From NCBI GenBank assembly GCA_019752635.1, contig JAIELX010000082.1:1-55732 (forward strand): a stretch of 55,732 nucleotides of DNA. The letters are read 5' to 3'. The notes under the pieces are model-generated. The model worked only from the letters and a program-made list of their open reading frames with translations. It made no database searches and had not been told where the DNA came from. The position numbers and the translations under genes are program-made. The DNA is from Candidatus Obscuribacterales bacterium (GTDB taxonomy: Bacteria; Cyanobacteriota; Vampirovibrionia; Obscuribacterales; Obscuribacteraceae). Positions 44,675 to 51,874 of the stretch are shown here, piece after piece (the first letter of the stretch is position 1; each line of letters begins with the position of its first letter).

Positions 44675-45445
44675 ATGAACTATTTTTTTTACACGTTAAC
44701 GGTTCTCTCGCTGGTCCTCTGTATCGTTGGGATGACTTCTGCTAGCGCTGTAGAGCGCATTGGTCTTAATGCCGCAAAGGAGCAAAAGAGCAGAAGCAGT
44801 CTGCTGATACCGTCGACGGCACCGTCTGCGAGCTCCGCGCCTGGAAAGGTGCGGAGAACAACCAAGCCTCTGCGTAAGCCGCTTCAGCGCTCCAGGTCGA
44901 AGTCCGCAGCGAACTCCGGGCCGTTTATTCGGGGGAACTATGTCTTGACCGGTTATCTGCCAGTTCGTCGGTACAACAGCAAGGCACCGACAGTGGTGAT
45001 CGTGGATAAGGGGAGTCATTTCACTCATGCGCTCCAGCTTCAGGAGCGGAAGATAGTTCGTACATACAGTATGTCTAATGCCATCGGCAAGGGCAGCACG
45101 CCATCACATCCGGGGCGGTACATCGTAAGCCGTAAGAAGAGGTTACCGACATGGACACCGCCAACGAGCATAGATCCGAAACAGAAACGAATCGGTCCCT
45201 ATAACCAGAATCGAAAGAATCCTCTAGGAGTTGCGGCAATCTATCTGAACAAGTTTGGAATCCTGCTGCATGGCACTAATGTGCCGGATTCAATAAGAAA
45301 CAACATTAGTCATGGTTGCGTTCGGCATTCGAACTCCGACATAAGCAGGCTATATGGAATGGTTGATAGAGGTGATGTCGTATACATCGTCAATCGCATG
45401 CGAGGACACGTTGTTCGGGCGCGAGACTTCAAAGTCGCGAAGTAA
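44675..45445 (+). CDS. L,D-transpeptidase (YkuD family)
   Basis: 256 residues. Signal peptide (TLTVLSLVLCIVGMTSASA), a basic Arg/Ser linker (~35-80), then a YkuD domain: TVVIVDKGSHFTHALQL start and the catalytic HGTN...ISHGCVRHSN with H199 and nucleophile C215. It forms 3->3 cross-links in peptidoglycan or attaches proteins to it. GGGAG eight nt before ATG 44675. With the two M23 hydrolases it makes a wall-remodelling cluster, cutting and re-linking. The methionine-operon promoter starts 25 nt downstream. Confidence 0.92.
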   Translation: MNYFFYTLTVLSLVLCIVGMTSASAVERIGLNAAKEQKSRSSLLIPSTAPSASSAPGKVRRTTKPLRKPLQRSRSKSAANSGPFIRGNYVLTGYLPVRRYNSKAPTVVIVDKGSHFTHALQLQERKIVRTYSMSNAIGKGSTPSHPGRYIVSRKKRLPTWTPPTSIDPKQKRIGPYNQNRKNPLGVAAIYLNKFGILLHGTNVPDSIRNNISHGCVRHSNSDISRLYGMVDRGDVVYIVNRMRGHVVRARDFKVAK

Positions 45446-45470
45446 TTGTAAACACATCACGAAAATGGCT

Positions 45471-45498
45471 TTGACAAAAGTGTGCGCGCGACGATAAT
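45471..45498 (+). promoter_or_regulatory. Strong sigma-70-type promoter of the methionine operon
   Basis: A perfect TTGACA (45471-45476), a 16-nt spacer and GATAAT (45493-45498, five of six). The start point expected about 7 nt downstream coincides with the ATG of the leader ORF (45506), so the leader peptide may be translated from a leaderless transcript. Confidence 0.75.
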
Positions 45499-45505
45499 GG
45501 TACAC

Positions 45506-45592
45506 ATGCGTAAATTGATGAATATGTGCAGCATGATGTCCATGGCGCCCGTCGCCAGGGAGGATGAGCTGCACCGGTTTATGCAAAGCTAG
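45506..45592 (+). CDS. Methionine-rich leader peptide (attenuator ORF)
   Basis: A 28-codon frame beginning ATG CGT AAA TTG and ending TAG. Seven of 28 codons are Met, at 45506, 45518, 45524, 45533, 45536, 45542 and 45581, with a dense run MNMCSMMSM in codons 5-13 plus one Cys. Such a run in front of a methionine-pathway operon, between a strong promoter and a terminator hairpin, is the hallmark of a ribosome-sensed attenuator: scarce Met-tRNA stalls the ribosome in the run. No Shine-Dalgarno is visible, in keeping with a leaderless start. I know of no standard gene name for it. Confidence 0.7.
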   Translation: MRKLMNMCSMMSMAPVAREDELHRFMQS

Positions 45593-45629
45593 AAGCGCTA
45601 ACGCACGCCGGAATTTGCTCCTCTTCCCT
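45557..45629 (+). promoter_or_regulatory. Antiterminator pairing of the methionine attenuator
   Basis: Bases 45557-45569 (AGGGAGGATGAGC, inside the leader ORF directly after the Met run) can pair with 45617-45629, twelve of thirteen positions including one G-U. The latter segment contains the whole left arm of the terminator (45619-45628), so the two structures exclude each other. A ribosome halted at the Met codons ending at 45544 would leave 45557 onward free. A local hairpin 45567-45573/45582-45590 competes for part of the same strand. Confidence 0.6.
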
Positions 45630-45650
45630 CTGTCGGGAAGGGGATTTTTT
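45619..45650 (+). terminator. Intrinsic terminator in the methionine operon leader
   Basis: Ten base pairs (45619-45628 with 45635-45644, one U-G) around TCTGTC, followed by T6 (45645-45650), placed 22 nt upstream of the first structural gene's ATG. Its position before a gene rather than after one marks it as an attenuator. Confidence 0.85.
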
Positions 45651-45671
45651 GTATTTAGGAGTTTTTTTGCC

Positions 45672-47033
45672 ATGAGCCAAGATTTGAATCGATGTAAAAA
45701 CCAGTCAGAACAACCCTCCAGTCGATATGATATTGAAAACGTCGACGAGCTAAAGTTCGCAACTAGAGCTGTTCTTGTGGGACAGGAACCCGATCCCTCT
45801 ACAGGCGCAATCAGTGTTCCGATCTACCAAACCTCAACGTTTTTGCTTGAGGAGCTGGGTGTAAATAAGGGGTATCAGTATGCCCGGTCGCACAACCCGA
45901 CGCGAACAGCATTGGAAAAGTGTCTCGCCTCATTGGAAAACGGCAAGTATGCATTGACGTTTTCGTCCGGGTTGGCCGCAGCGTCGGCAGTTCTGAACCT
46001 GCTTTCGCAAGGCGACCATGTGATTGTCGGAGAGGATGTCTACGGTGGTGTTTATCGACTGTTCGAAAAAGTCTTTACTCGTTATGGCATCACTTTCACC
46101 TATGTGAATGCAGCTGATGTTGACGCCGTCGGCGCGGCGATTCTGCCGAACACAAAGCTGCTGTGGCTGGAAAGTCCTACCAATCCAATCCTAAAGCTTG
46201 CCGATATTCGTTCTCTCACTCGATTGGCAAGACAGTATGCCATTGTCTCCGTTGTCGACAATACCTTCGCCAGCCCATACTTTCAGCGTCCTTTGGACTT
46301 GGGAGCAGACGTGGTGGTACACAGTACAACCAAGTATCTCAGTGGGCACAGTGATGTCATAGGTGGTGCTGTTGTTACTTCCTGCGATCAGTTGTATGAG
46401 ACAATCAAGTTTCACCAGAACGCTGTAGGCGCCGTTCCTGGACCCTTCGACTGCTTTCTAACTCTGCGCGGAATCAAGACTTTACCGTTGCGCATGAGAG
46501 AACATGAACGTAGCGCTCTTGCCGTGGCGGAGTTCCTTGAGAGTCATCCTGCGGTGGAGCGGGTCTATTATCCCGGTTTGGAGTCTCACCCTCAGCATGA
46601 GCTTGCCAAATCACAAATGAAAGGCTTCGGAGGTGTGGTTGCTTTCGTACTGAAGGGAGGTGAAATACATGCTCGGACATTGTTGAACAGCACTCGAATT
46701 TTTGGTCTGGCCGAAAGTCTCGGTGGCACAAGATCTCTAATTTGTCATCCCGCAAGCATGACTCATGCTCCGGTTCCTTATGAAGTGAAGCAGGAAAGGG
46801 GAATCACGGACGGTCTCATTCGCCTGAGTATCGGTCTTGAAGATGTCGATGATCTTATTTGTGATCTGGAACAGTCGCTCGAAAAGAATCTCCAGTTTGA
46901 AGTGAACATTACCGAAGAGAAGACCTGCAGCTTCAACGGTAGTAGCTTCACTGCAGACCTGGAGCATCAGTCCGGGCGTGTTGACGACCTTGAACCGTTA
47001 CTGACCGAACAGTTGTCCGCACTGGCCGTGTAA
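45672..47033 (+). CDS. metB: Cystathionine gamma-synthase/lyase (PLP, Cys/Met metabolism family)
   Basis: 453 residues. PLP lysine in HSTTKYLSGHSD; other family marks are ISVPIYQTSTF, YARSHNPTRTALEKCLASLE, FSSGLAAASAVL, VDNTFASPYFQRPLDLGAD and the SLGGTRSLICHPASMTH loop. Such enzymes join O-acyl-homoserine with cysteine (synthase) or split cystathionine (lyase); sequence alone does not settle which, but the methionine-rich leader and the aspartokinase downstream favour the synthase. A ~45-residue C-terminal extension (from about FEVNITEEKTC) is unusual. ATG 45672 has AGGAG 10 nt upstream; the longer frame from 45564 runs through the terminator and is not real. Expression should rise when methionyl-tRNA is short. 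Confidence 0.9.
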   Translation: MSQDLNRCKNQSEQPSSRYDIENVDELKFATRAVLVGQEPDPSTGAISVPIYQTSTFLLEELGVNKGYQYARSHNPTRTALEKCLASLENGKYALTFSSGLAAASAVLNLLSQGDHVIVGEDVYGGVYRLFEKVFTRYGITFTYVNAADVDAVGAAILPNTKLLWLESPTNPILKLADIRSLTRLARQYAIVSVVDNTFASPYFQRPLDLGADVVVHSTTKYLSGHSDVIGGAVVTSCDQLYETIKFHQNAVGAVPGPFDCFLTLRGIKTLPLRMREHERSALAVAEFLESHPAVERVYYPGLESHPQHELAKSQMKGFGGVVAFVLKGGEIHARTLLNSTRIFGLAESLGGTRSLICHPASMTHAPVPYEVKQERGITDGLIRLSIGLEDVDDLICDLEQSLEKNLQFEVNITEEKTCSFNGSSFTADLEHQSGRVDDLEPLLTEQLSALAV

Positions 47034-47140
47034 GGCGAGCCCGCCTGCTGTCCGCCCGGCGGCACCTGGAACGAGCCCATCTGTTTTTTGTTGTTTGAAA
47101 GTTTGGTCGCGCGGCGAAATGCCATCGCGAGGAGGTAAAC

Positions 47141-48389
47141 GTGTCGGAAAAGATCGCTAATGAAACGCCAACAAATTGTTGCTTACCCGCAAGAGTCCTG
47201 AAATTTGGCGGCACATCCGTGAAGAGCCTTGCTCGCATTAATCATGTAGCGGACATAGTGCAACAGTCGCTAGCGAATGGACCACTTCTTGTGGTGCTCT
47301 CTGCGATGGGAGACACAACGGATCATCTTCTCGATTTGGCCTATCGCTGCTGCCCAAAACCCGATCCGCGCGAGCTGGATCAGTTGATTTCCACCGGAGA
47401 GCAGGTCTCTATATCCTTGCTTGCCATGTGCCTGCTTTCCCGTGGTATCAACGCTCGATCGTGCACTGCATCGCAGGCCGGTATCTTTTGTGATCGGGCT
47501 CACGGTGCTTCGACGATACTGAACATAGACAAAGAGAAACTTGATTCTGCATTCAAACAAAACTCAGTTATTGTCGTTGCAGGGTTTCAAGGTCTTGATT
47601 CTTGCGGCAACGTCAACACTCTTGGTCGCGGCGGTTCCGATACCAGTGCTGTAGCATTGGCGGCGAGACTGGGGATACCATGCGACATCTTCACCGATGT
47701 GGACGGCATTTTTTTCTGCAGATCCCAATCATATTGCCGACGCAGAGCTTTTGCACCGGATACCTTCCACCGTCGCTCTGGCCCTGGCGCGAGCGGGGGC
47801 GCAAGTCATTCATCCACGCGCCGTCGAACTGGCCAGACATTATCATGTCCCCCTTCGCGTCCTCAACACTTTCAAACCCGATTCCCCAAGTACTACAATT
47901 CAAACAGGAGAATTAATCGTGGAAAACTTCAAGACCGTTTGGGGCGTCGCCTCTGAGAGCGACGTTTCGCTTGTGTCCATCAAACTTCCTAAGGGGCGGC
48001 AATCATCGGCTTCCACTGCGGTTCTTGAGCATCTGGCCGATTTGAAGATTGCATGTGAAATTCATGCCGTGTCGGCAGAACGAATAGACATTGCGACACT
48101 GCAGTCGAACGTTCCGTCCATTGCCGAGAGTTTCGATGTCACGCACGCTACCGAAGGGGCCTACGCCAGGGTAAGTTTGATCGGTCACGGATTGAGCGGG
48201 CGCTTGGACATTCACGCGAAACTACTTCGACTCCTCTCCCATCAACACATAGACGTGAGCCACCTGTGGTGCACCGAGCAAAAACTCACGGTTCTTGTTG
48301 CTACCTCGGACCGACGCAATGTGGAACAGCTTTTGCACGATGAGTTCGTATCAGACCGGCGAATCAGCAGGCGTTCGAAAACCGCGTAA
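47141..48389 (+). pseudogene. lysC: Aspartokinase, reading frame interrupted at a T7 run
   Basis: Joined, the gene would give ~415 residues, normal for aspartokinase. Frame 1 (47141-47956 as read) has KFGGTSVKS, ISTGEQVS, GRGGSDTSAVALAARLG and DIFTDVDGI. After codon ~190 the homology moves to another frame: SADPNHIADAELLHRIPS through HPRAVELARHYHVPLRV and two C-terminal ACT domains to 48389. Removing one T from the seven T at 47709-47715 restores the whole protein. It may be a sequencing indel, a real mutation, or programmed slippage on the T run. GTG 47141 has GGAGG five nt upstream. It catalyses the first step of the aspartate family, feeding homoserine to the preceding enzyme. Confidence 0.85.
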
Positions 48390-48529
48390 GTGGGCTGAAA
48401 GAGTAGTACATAACGACTCAAGACTGCGACACAGGTCTTCTAACCTACGGGATCAGGGGGGAGGTGCAGATCTTCAGCCCCTCCTCCAAAATGATCGCGG
48501 GGGCATCCAACCAGCAATCTGCATACTAT

Positions 48530-48919
48530 TTAGTCCGTACGTTGTGTCGGAATGCTACTGGTGATAGCCCCGACCAGCAGCATTACAAGACCACCGCCAA
48601 TGGCGGCCATCCATCCGTTTACAGTCAGGTAACTCGGAAGGAAGTCTGAGACTGCCATTAGTGCCACCGCCGGAAGCAGCCAGAATCCGAGAACCCATAG
48701 AGGTATTATCCAAAGCAACGCCATTCCTAGACTGCTGATCGTGAGCACTGCGGACAGTAACACCGCGGCAAGGTCGACGAAGAAGCTCATCACTGCGAAG
48801 AGCACTGCGATAACCAGTGCTGCTCCGAAGTCGCCATGGAAGTCAATTCCAGGGATCAGCGGCAACAGGAAACAAAACGCCAATGCTGTGAGCAAAAGCC
48901 TCAAAACTACACGAAACAT
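48530..48919 (-). CDS. Small membrane protein, phage-holin-4-like (DUF/YvlD type)
   Basis: 129 residues with four hydrophobic helices: RLLLTALAFCFLLPLIPGI, GAALVIAVLFAVMSFFVDL, LGMALLWIIPLWVLGFWLL and AIGGGLVMLLVGAI. Order and loop pattern match YvlD/phage_holin_4_2 proteins, whose chromosomal members have no proven holin role. GGAG lies 7 nt before ATG 48919; the frame runs open to 49108 but that part lacks start signals. Between lysC and this gene (48390-48529) a short GC hairpin (GGGGAGG/CCCCTCC around 48456-48486) is seen. Confidence 0.75.
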   Translation of the reverse strand: MFRVVLRLLLTALAFCFLLPLIPGIDFHGDFGAALVIAVLFAVMSFFVDLAAVLLSAVLTISSLGMALLWIIPLWVLGFWLLPAVALMAVSDFLPSYLTVNGWMAAIGGGLVMLLVGAITSSIPTQRTD

Positions 48920-49076
48920 ATTTTCTATCTCCGCTTTGTACAGAGGTTTTGACGTACATTCAAGGGGACCGGTTCCGGCTTCCTCTGCGGAAACACAGAG
49001 ACAACATCGAACGCCCATATTCATATTGAGATGAATAAGCGACTTGCGAATAAGTCGAGTCGATATGTGAGGCGCG

Positions 49077-49289
49077 ATGCAAGCGAGCGAAAGATTGGTA
49101 ATTGTCACTTTTCAATTCATTGTCCTTGCAGTGACTTTTATAGTGATGGTCGGCACCTATGCGTTTTTTGGGTTCAAAACATACGACCGACGAACCTCTT
49201 GGGAAGCGGACGCGAAGGCTGAACGTGCCGTGGAGCGGCAGCAGCAGCAGCGCGAGAGCCAAACCGCCTACTTCGGATATGCTCGATAG
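49077..49289 (+). CDS. 70-residue single-pass membrane protein
   Basis: One hydrophobic helix (LVIVTFQFIVLAVTFIVMVGTYAFF residues ~7-31, split here by position only) followed by a charged helical tail rich in Glu, Arg and Gln (AERAVERQQQQRESQ) ending YFGYAR. GAGG lies four nt before ATG 49077. Divergent from the holin-like gene and about 95 nt upstream of the acyl-CoA ligase. No family recognised; the topology suggests a membrane tether for a cytoplasmic coiled coil. Confidence 0.5.
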   Translation: MQASERLVIVTFQFIVLAVTFIVMVGTYAFFGFKTYDRRTSWEADAKAERAVERQQQQRESQTAYFGYAR

Positions 49290-49383
49290 ACTGGCGGCCG
49301 TTCATTAATTAATACTAGCCGTAAAACGATGGCGTCCGGATCGGTCGATAATGTCAACGTACAGTTATCGAGGGGCAATTCTC

Positions 49384-50970
49384 GTGATTCAACAGCTGAC
49401 CCGAACCCCTGATCTATGTGGGTCTACTGGCAACCTGGCGACGCATCTGGTAAGCAGCGCTACAAAATTCACTGAGAAGCAAGCACTAGTCTTCTCGGGT
49501 GGTGCCACTACCTATGGTGAACTGCTTGAGCGAACCAACACGGTTGCTCTACAACTTGAGGCGTTGGGAATCGGCAAAGGCGATAGGGTCGCGCTCCTTT
49601 TTCCGAATCATCCCGAATTTGTGTCTTGCTTCTTCGCGGTTGTGGGCATCGGTGGCGTAGTCGTGCCAGTGAACCCCTTGCTGAGAGCGGAAGAGATCGA
49701 ACATATTCTGTGCGACTCCGGTGCTAAAGCCCTCATCCTTCACGGTAGCTGTTTAGCCGAAGCTCAAACTGCAATTAACGGCACCTCGTCGCTTAGTCAT
49801 TTAATTGTCGCCTCCGCTTTGCCCGGGAATCTTAATGGTGTGCTCCCGTCGAGGGTTAATCTGCATCATCTTACAGAGGAGCGCCGCTGCGGGCTTGACG
49901 TTGTGCCGAAGGCAGATAGCGACGCGGAAGATCTCGCGTTGATTGTTTATACATCCGGCACAACAGGTAAACCAAAAGGTGCGCTATTGACGCATGGCAA
50001 TATTGCTTCCGTGATGCCTCTACCGTTGCTGTCTGACTGCAATGCAGACCACAATGATCGTTGGCTGGCGATGCTTCCTCTATGTCATATCTATGGGCTG
50101 GGAGTCATTGTTTATTCAACCATTGCGCTGGGAGCAACTGTCGCCATACTTGAGAAATTCGATCCGGCGCTCGCCCTATCAACAATTGAGAAGGAAAAAA
50201 TCACACTTGTCCCTGCCGTTCCGTCCATGTATCAGTTTATGCTGATGGAAATGGCAGCGAAACCGTATGACCTTTCCTCCGTGCGGATTTGCTTCTCCGG
50301 CGCGGCGGCTCTGTCCACGGACCTGCTCGAGCAGGTAGGACGTGCATTCGGTGCACCTGTTGTAGAGGGCTATGCACTGAGCGAAACTTCGTGCGGTGCC
50401 ACCATTAATCCCCTGCATTCGCGCAAAGCAGGCACGGTTGGTAAGGCTCTCAACGGGCTTGATATCGCAATATATGATGAATGCGGATCAATTTTGCCCA
50501 TCGGCCCCGAGCACGTTGGTGAGATTGCCATCAAGGGGCCAAACATCATGCGCGGGTATCACAATCAACCGGAGGCGACAGCTGACGTGCTTCGCGATGG
50601 ATGGTTCTTTACCGGGGATCTGGGATTTTGCGATCACGACGGGTACATTTCCATTGTTGGGCGAAAAAAAGAACTCATTATTCGCGGCGGGCAGAACATT
50701 TATCCTCGCGAAGTCGAAGATGTGATCGCACGCATGACCGGTGTCCGAGAGGTCGCTGTAATCGGCATCCCCGATTCATACATGGGCGAGCGTGTCAAAG
50801 CTATTGTGGTGCCAATTCCGGGTCGTGGAGGCGACGTGAATGAAGAAGCCGTTAAGGACTTCTGCTCTCGTCACCTGGCACCGTACAAAGTGCCACGCCT
50901 GGTCGAGTTTCGCGATGAATCGCTGCCTCGCAATTCAACGGGCAAGGTTCTGAAGCGCCTGCTCAGCTAG
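49384..50970 (+). CDS. AMP-forming acyl-CoA synthetase (long-chain type)
   Basis: 528 residues. Adenylation-family motifs are complete: LIVYTSGTTGKPKGALLTHG (A3 phosphate loop), GYALSETSCG (A5), DGWFFTGDLGF (A7), GRKKELIIRGGQNIYPREVE (A8 hinge) and the catalytic Lys in LPRNSTGKVLKR (A10). It activates a carboxylic acid, most likely a fatty acid, to acyl-AMP and then acyl-CoA. GTG 49384 has GAGGGG eight nt upstream and is my preferred start; ATG 49351 adds 11 residues without a ribosome site. No neighbouring lipid genes fix the substrate. Convergent with the Pro-rich gene. Confidence 0.92.
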   Translation: MIQQLTRTPDLCGSTGNLATHLVSSATKFTEKQALVFSGGATTYGELLERTNTVALQLEALGIGKGDRVALLFPNHPEFVSCFFAVVGIGGVVVPVNPLLRAEEIEHILCDSGAKALILHGSCLAEAQTAINGTSSLSHLIVASALPGNLNGVLPSRVNLHHLTEERRCGLDVVPKADSDAEDLALIVYTSGTTGKPKGALLTHGNIASVMPLPLLSDCNADHNDRWLAMLPLCHIYGLGVIVYSTIALGATVAILEKFDPALALSTIEKEKITLVPAVPSMYQFMLMEMAAKPYDLSSVRICFSGAAALSTDLLEQVGRAFGAPVVEGYALSETSCGATINPLHSRKAGTVGKALNGLDIAIYDECGSILPIGPEHVGEIAIKGPNIMRGYHNQPEATADVLRDGWFFTGDLGFCDHDGYISIVGRKKELIIRGGQNIYPREVEDVIARMTGVREVAVIGIPDSYMGERVKAIVVPIPGRGGDVNEEAVKDFCSRHLAPYKVPRLVEFRDESLPRNSTGKVLKRLLS

Positions 50971-51008
50971 TACTGCTGCGAAGTTCTTATAGCGACACTT
51001 GTTACGTC

Positions 51009-51716
51009 TTACTGCGCTGCTGTGCTGTATGCACGTCCGCGACAAGATGCTGGATCTGAACAAGGATTTCCCAGTAGGCCGTTACGTCCAACTGTCATCT
51101 GTGACATGTCCAATCCGGGAGTCGGATCAATTACCGTATTCGATGACGGTGTTCCGTCGATGATTACGTTGTTTGCGCCTCCAGCTTCAACCGCCGGCAA
51201 AACGCCGCCGCCTGGAACGTATGAGTCAACCGCTCTTCGACCCACCGCGATGGGATAGCCGTTGGCCGATTGCCCGTATTCCATGGTCCCTACGGGGGCT
51301 GGCCCGGAGCTATAGCCTTGGGGGCTACCGGGTGCCTGAGTGTAGGTTTGCTGAGACGGTTGGCCATAATTGGGGTATCCGCTGGAAGGATGAGGCGCGG
51401 GTGCGTATCCGCCCGCCTGCGGCGGTGCCACTGGTATGAAGGGATTGTTGACTGGCGAGGCCGGCGCAAAGGGATTAGAAGGCGCGACTGCCGCGGCGTG
51501 TGGGGCCGATGAAACAGTGGAAGGCACATTAGCACTACCTGCGATTCGCATTCCCGAGGAGGCTTGCTCAACTTGCGGCTGCTCCTGTTTCGAGCCGCCG
51601 GACAGACATTGAAACAGTAAGGTGAAAAGTACTCCGACGCCTAATCCTGCTGATATGAGGATTATCGACTTTCTATAGCGCTCTAACTGAGGCAACAACT
51701 GCATTAAGCGGGGCAT
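51009..51716 (-). CDS. Membrane-anchored Pro/Gly/Ser-rich protein
   Basis: 235 residues. A short basic N-terminus and one membrane helix (SIILISAGLGVGVLFTLLFQC) are followed by ~180 residues of disordered Pro/Gly/Ser/Ala/Tyr/Asn-rich sequence containing near repeats NPFAPASPVNNPFIPVAPP and YGQPSQQTYTQAPGSPQGYSSG, ending with a Cys pair (GNPCSDPASCRG) that could form a small loop. The outside-facing tail suggests a surface or periplasm-spanning element. No family recognised. ATG 51716 has only a weak ribosome site. Co-directional with, and downstream of, the ABC-F gene (158 nt gap). Confidence 0.6.
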   Translation of the reverse strand: MPRLMQLLPQLERYRKSIILISAGLGVGVLFTLLFQCLSGGSKQEQPQVEQASSGMRIAGSANVPSTVSSAPHAAAVAPSNPFAPASPVNNPFIPVAPPQAGGYAPAPHPSSGYPNYGQPSQQTYTQAPGSPQGYSSGPAPVGTMEYGQSANGYPIAVGRRAVDSYVPGGGVLPAVEAGGANNVIIDGTPSSNTVIDPTPGLDMSQMTVGRNGLLGNPCSDPASCRGRAYSTAAQ

Positions 51717-51874
51717 GGTAATTTACTCGCGAGGCTGAACAACGGCGTACCCGGGAATATCCTGGACCTTCCGAGCAAATTATTCGAGAAGCGCAGCCAA
51801 CCACTAGCCAGCAAACTCCATAGTCGCTTAGCTCCGACTTTAAGTCAATCGGAAAATACGATATTTGGCACTTT

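Noticed and set aside
45505..45671. A SAM, lysine, T-box or c-di-GMP riboswitch in the methionine-operon leader
   Set aside because: None of the conserved cores (SAM-I GGCAACC, T-box AGGGTGGNACCGCG, lysine-box AGAGGTGC) is present. A short ATGCAAAGC resembles part of the GEMM core but the rest is missing. The Met-rich ORF explains the region better.
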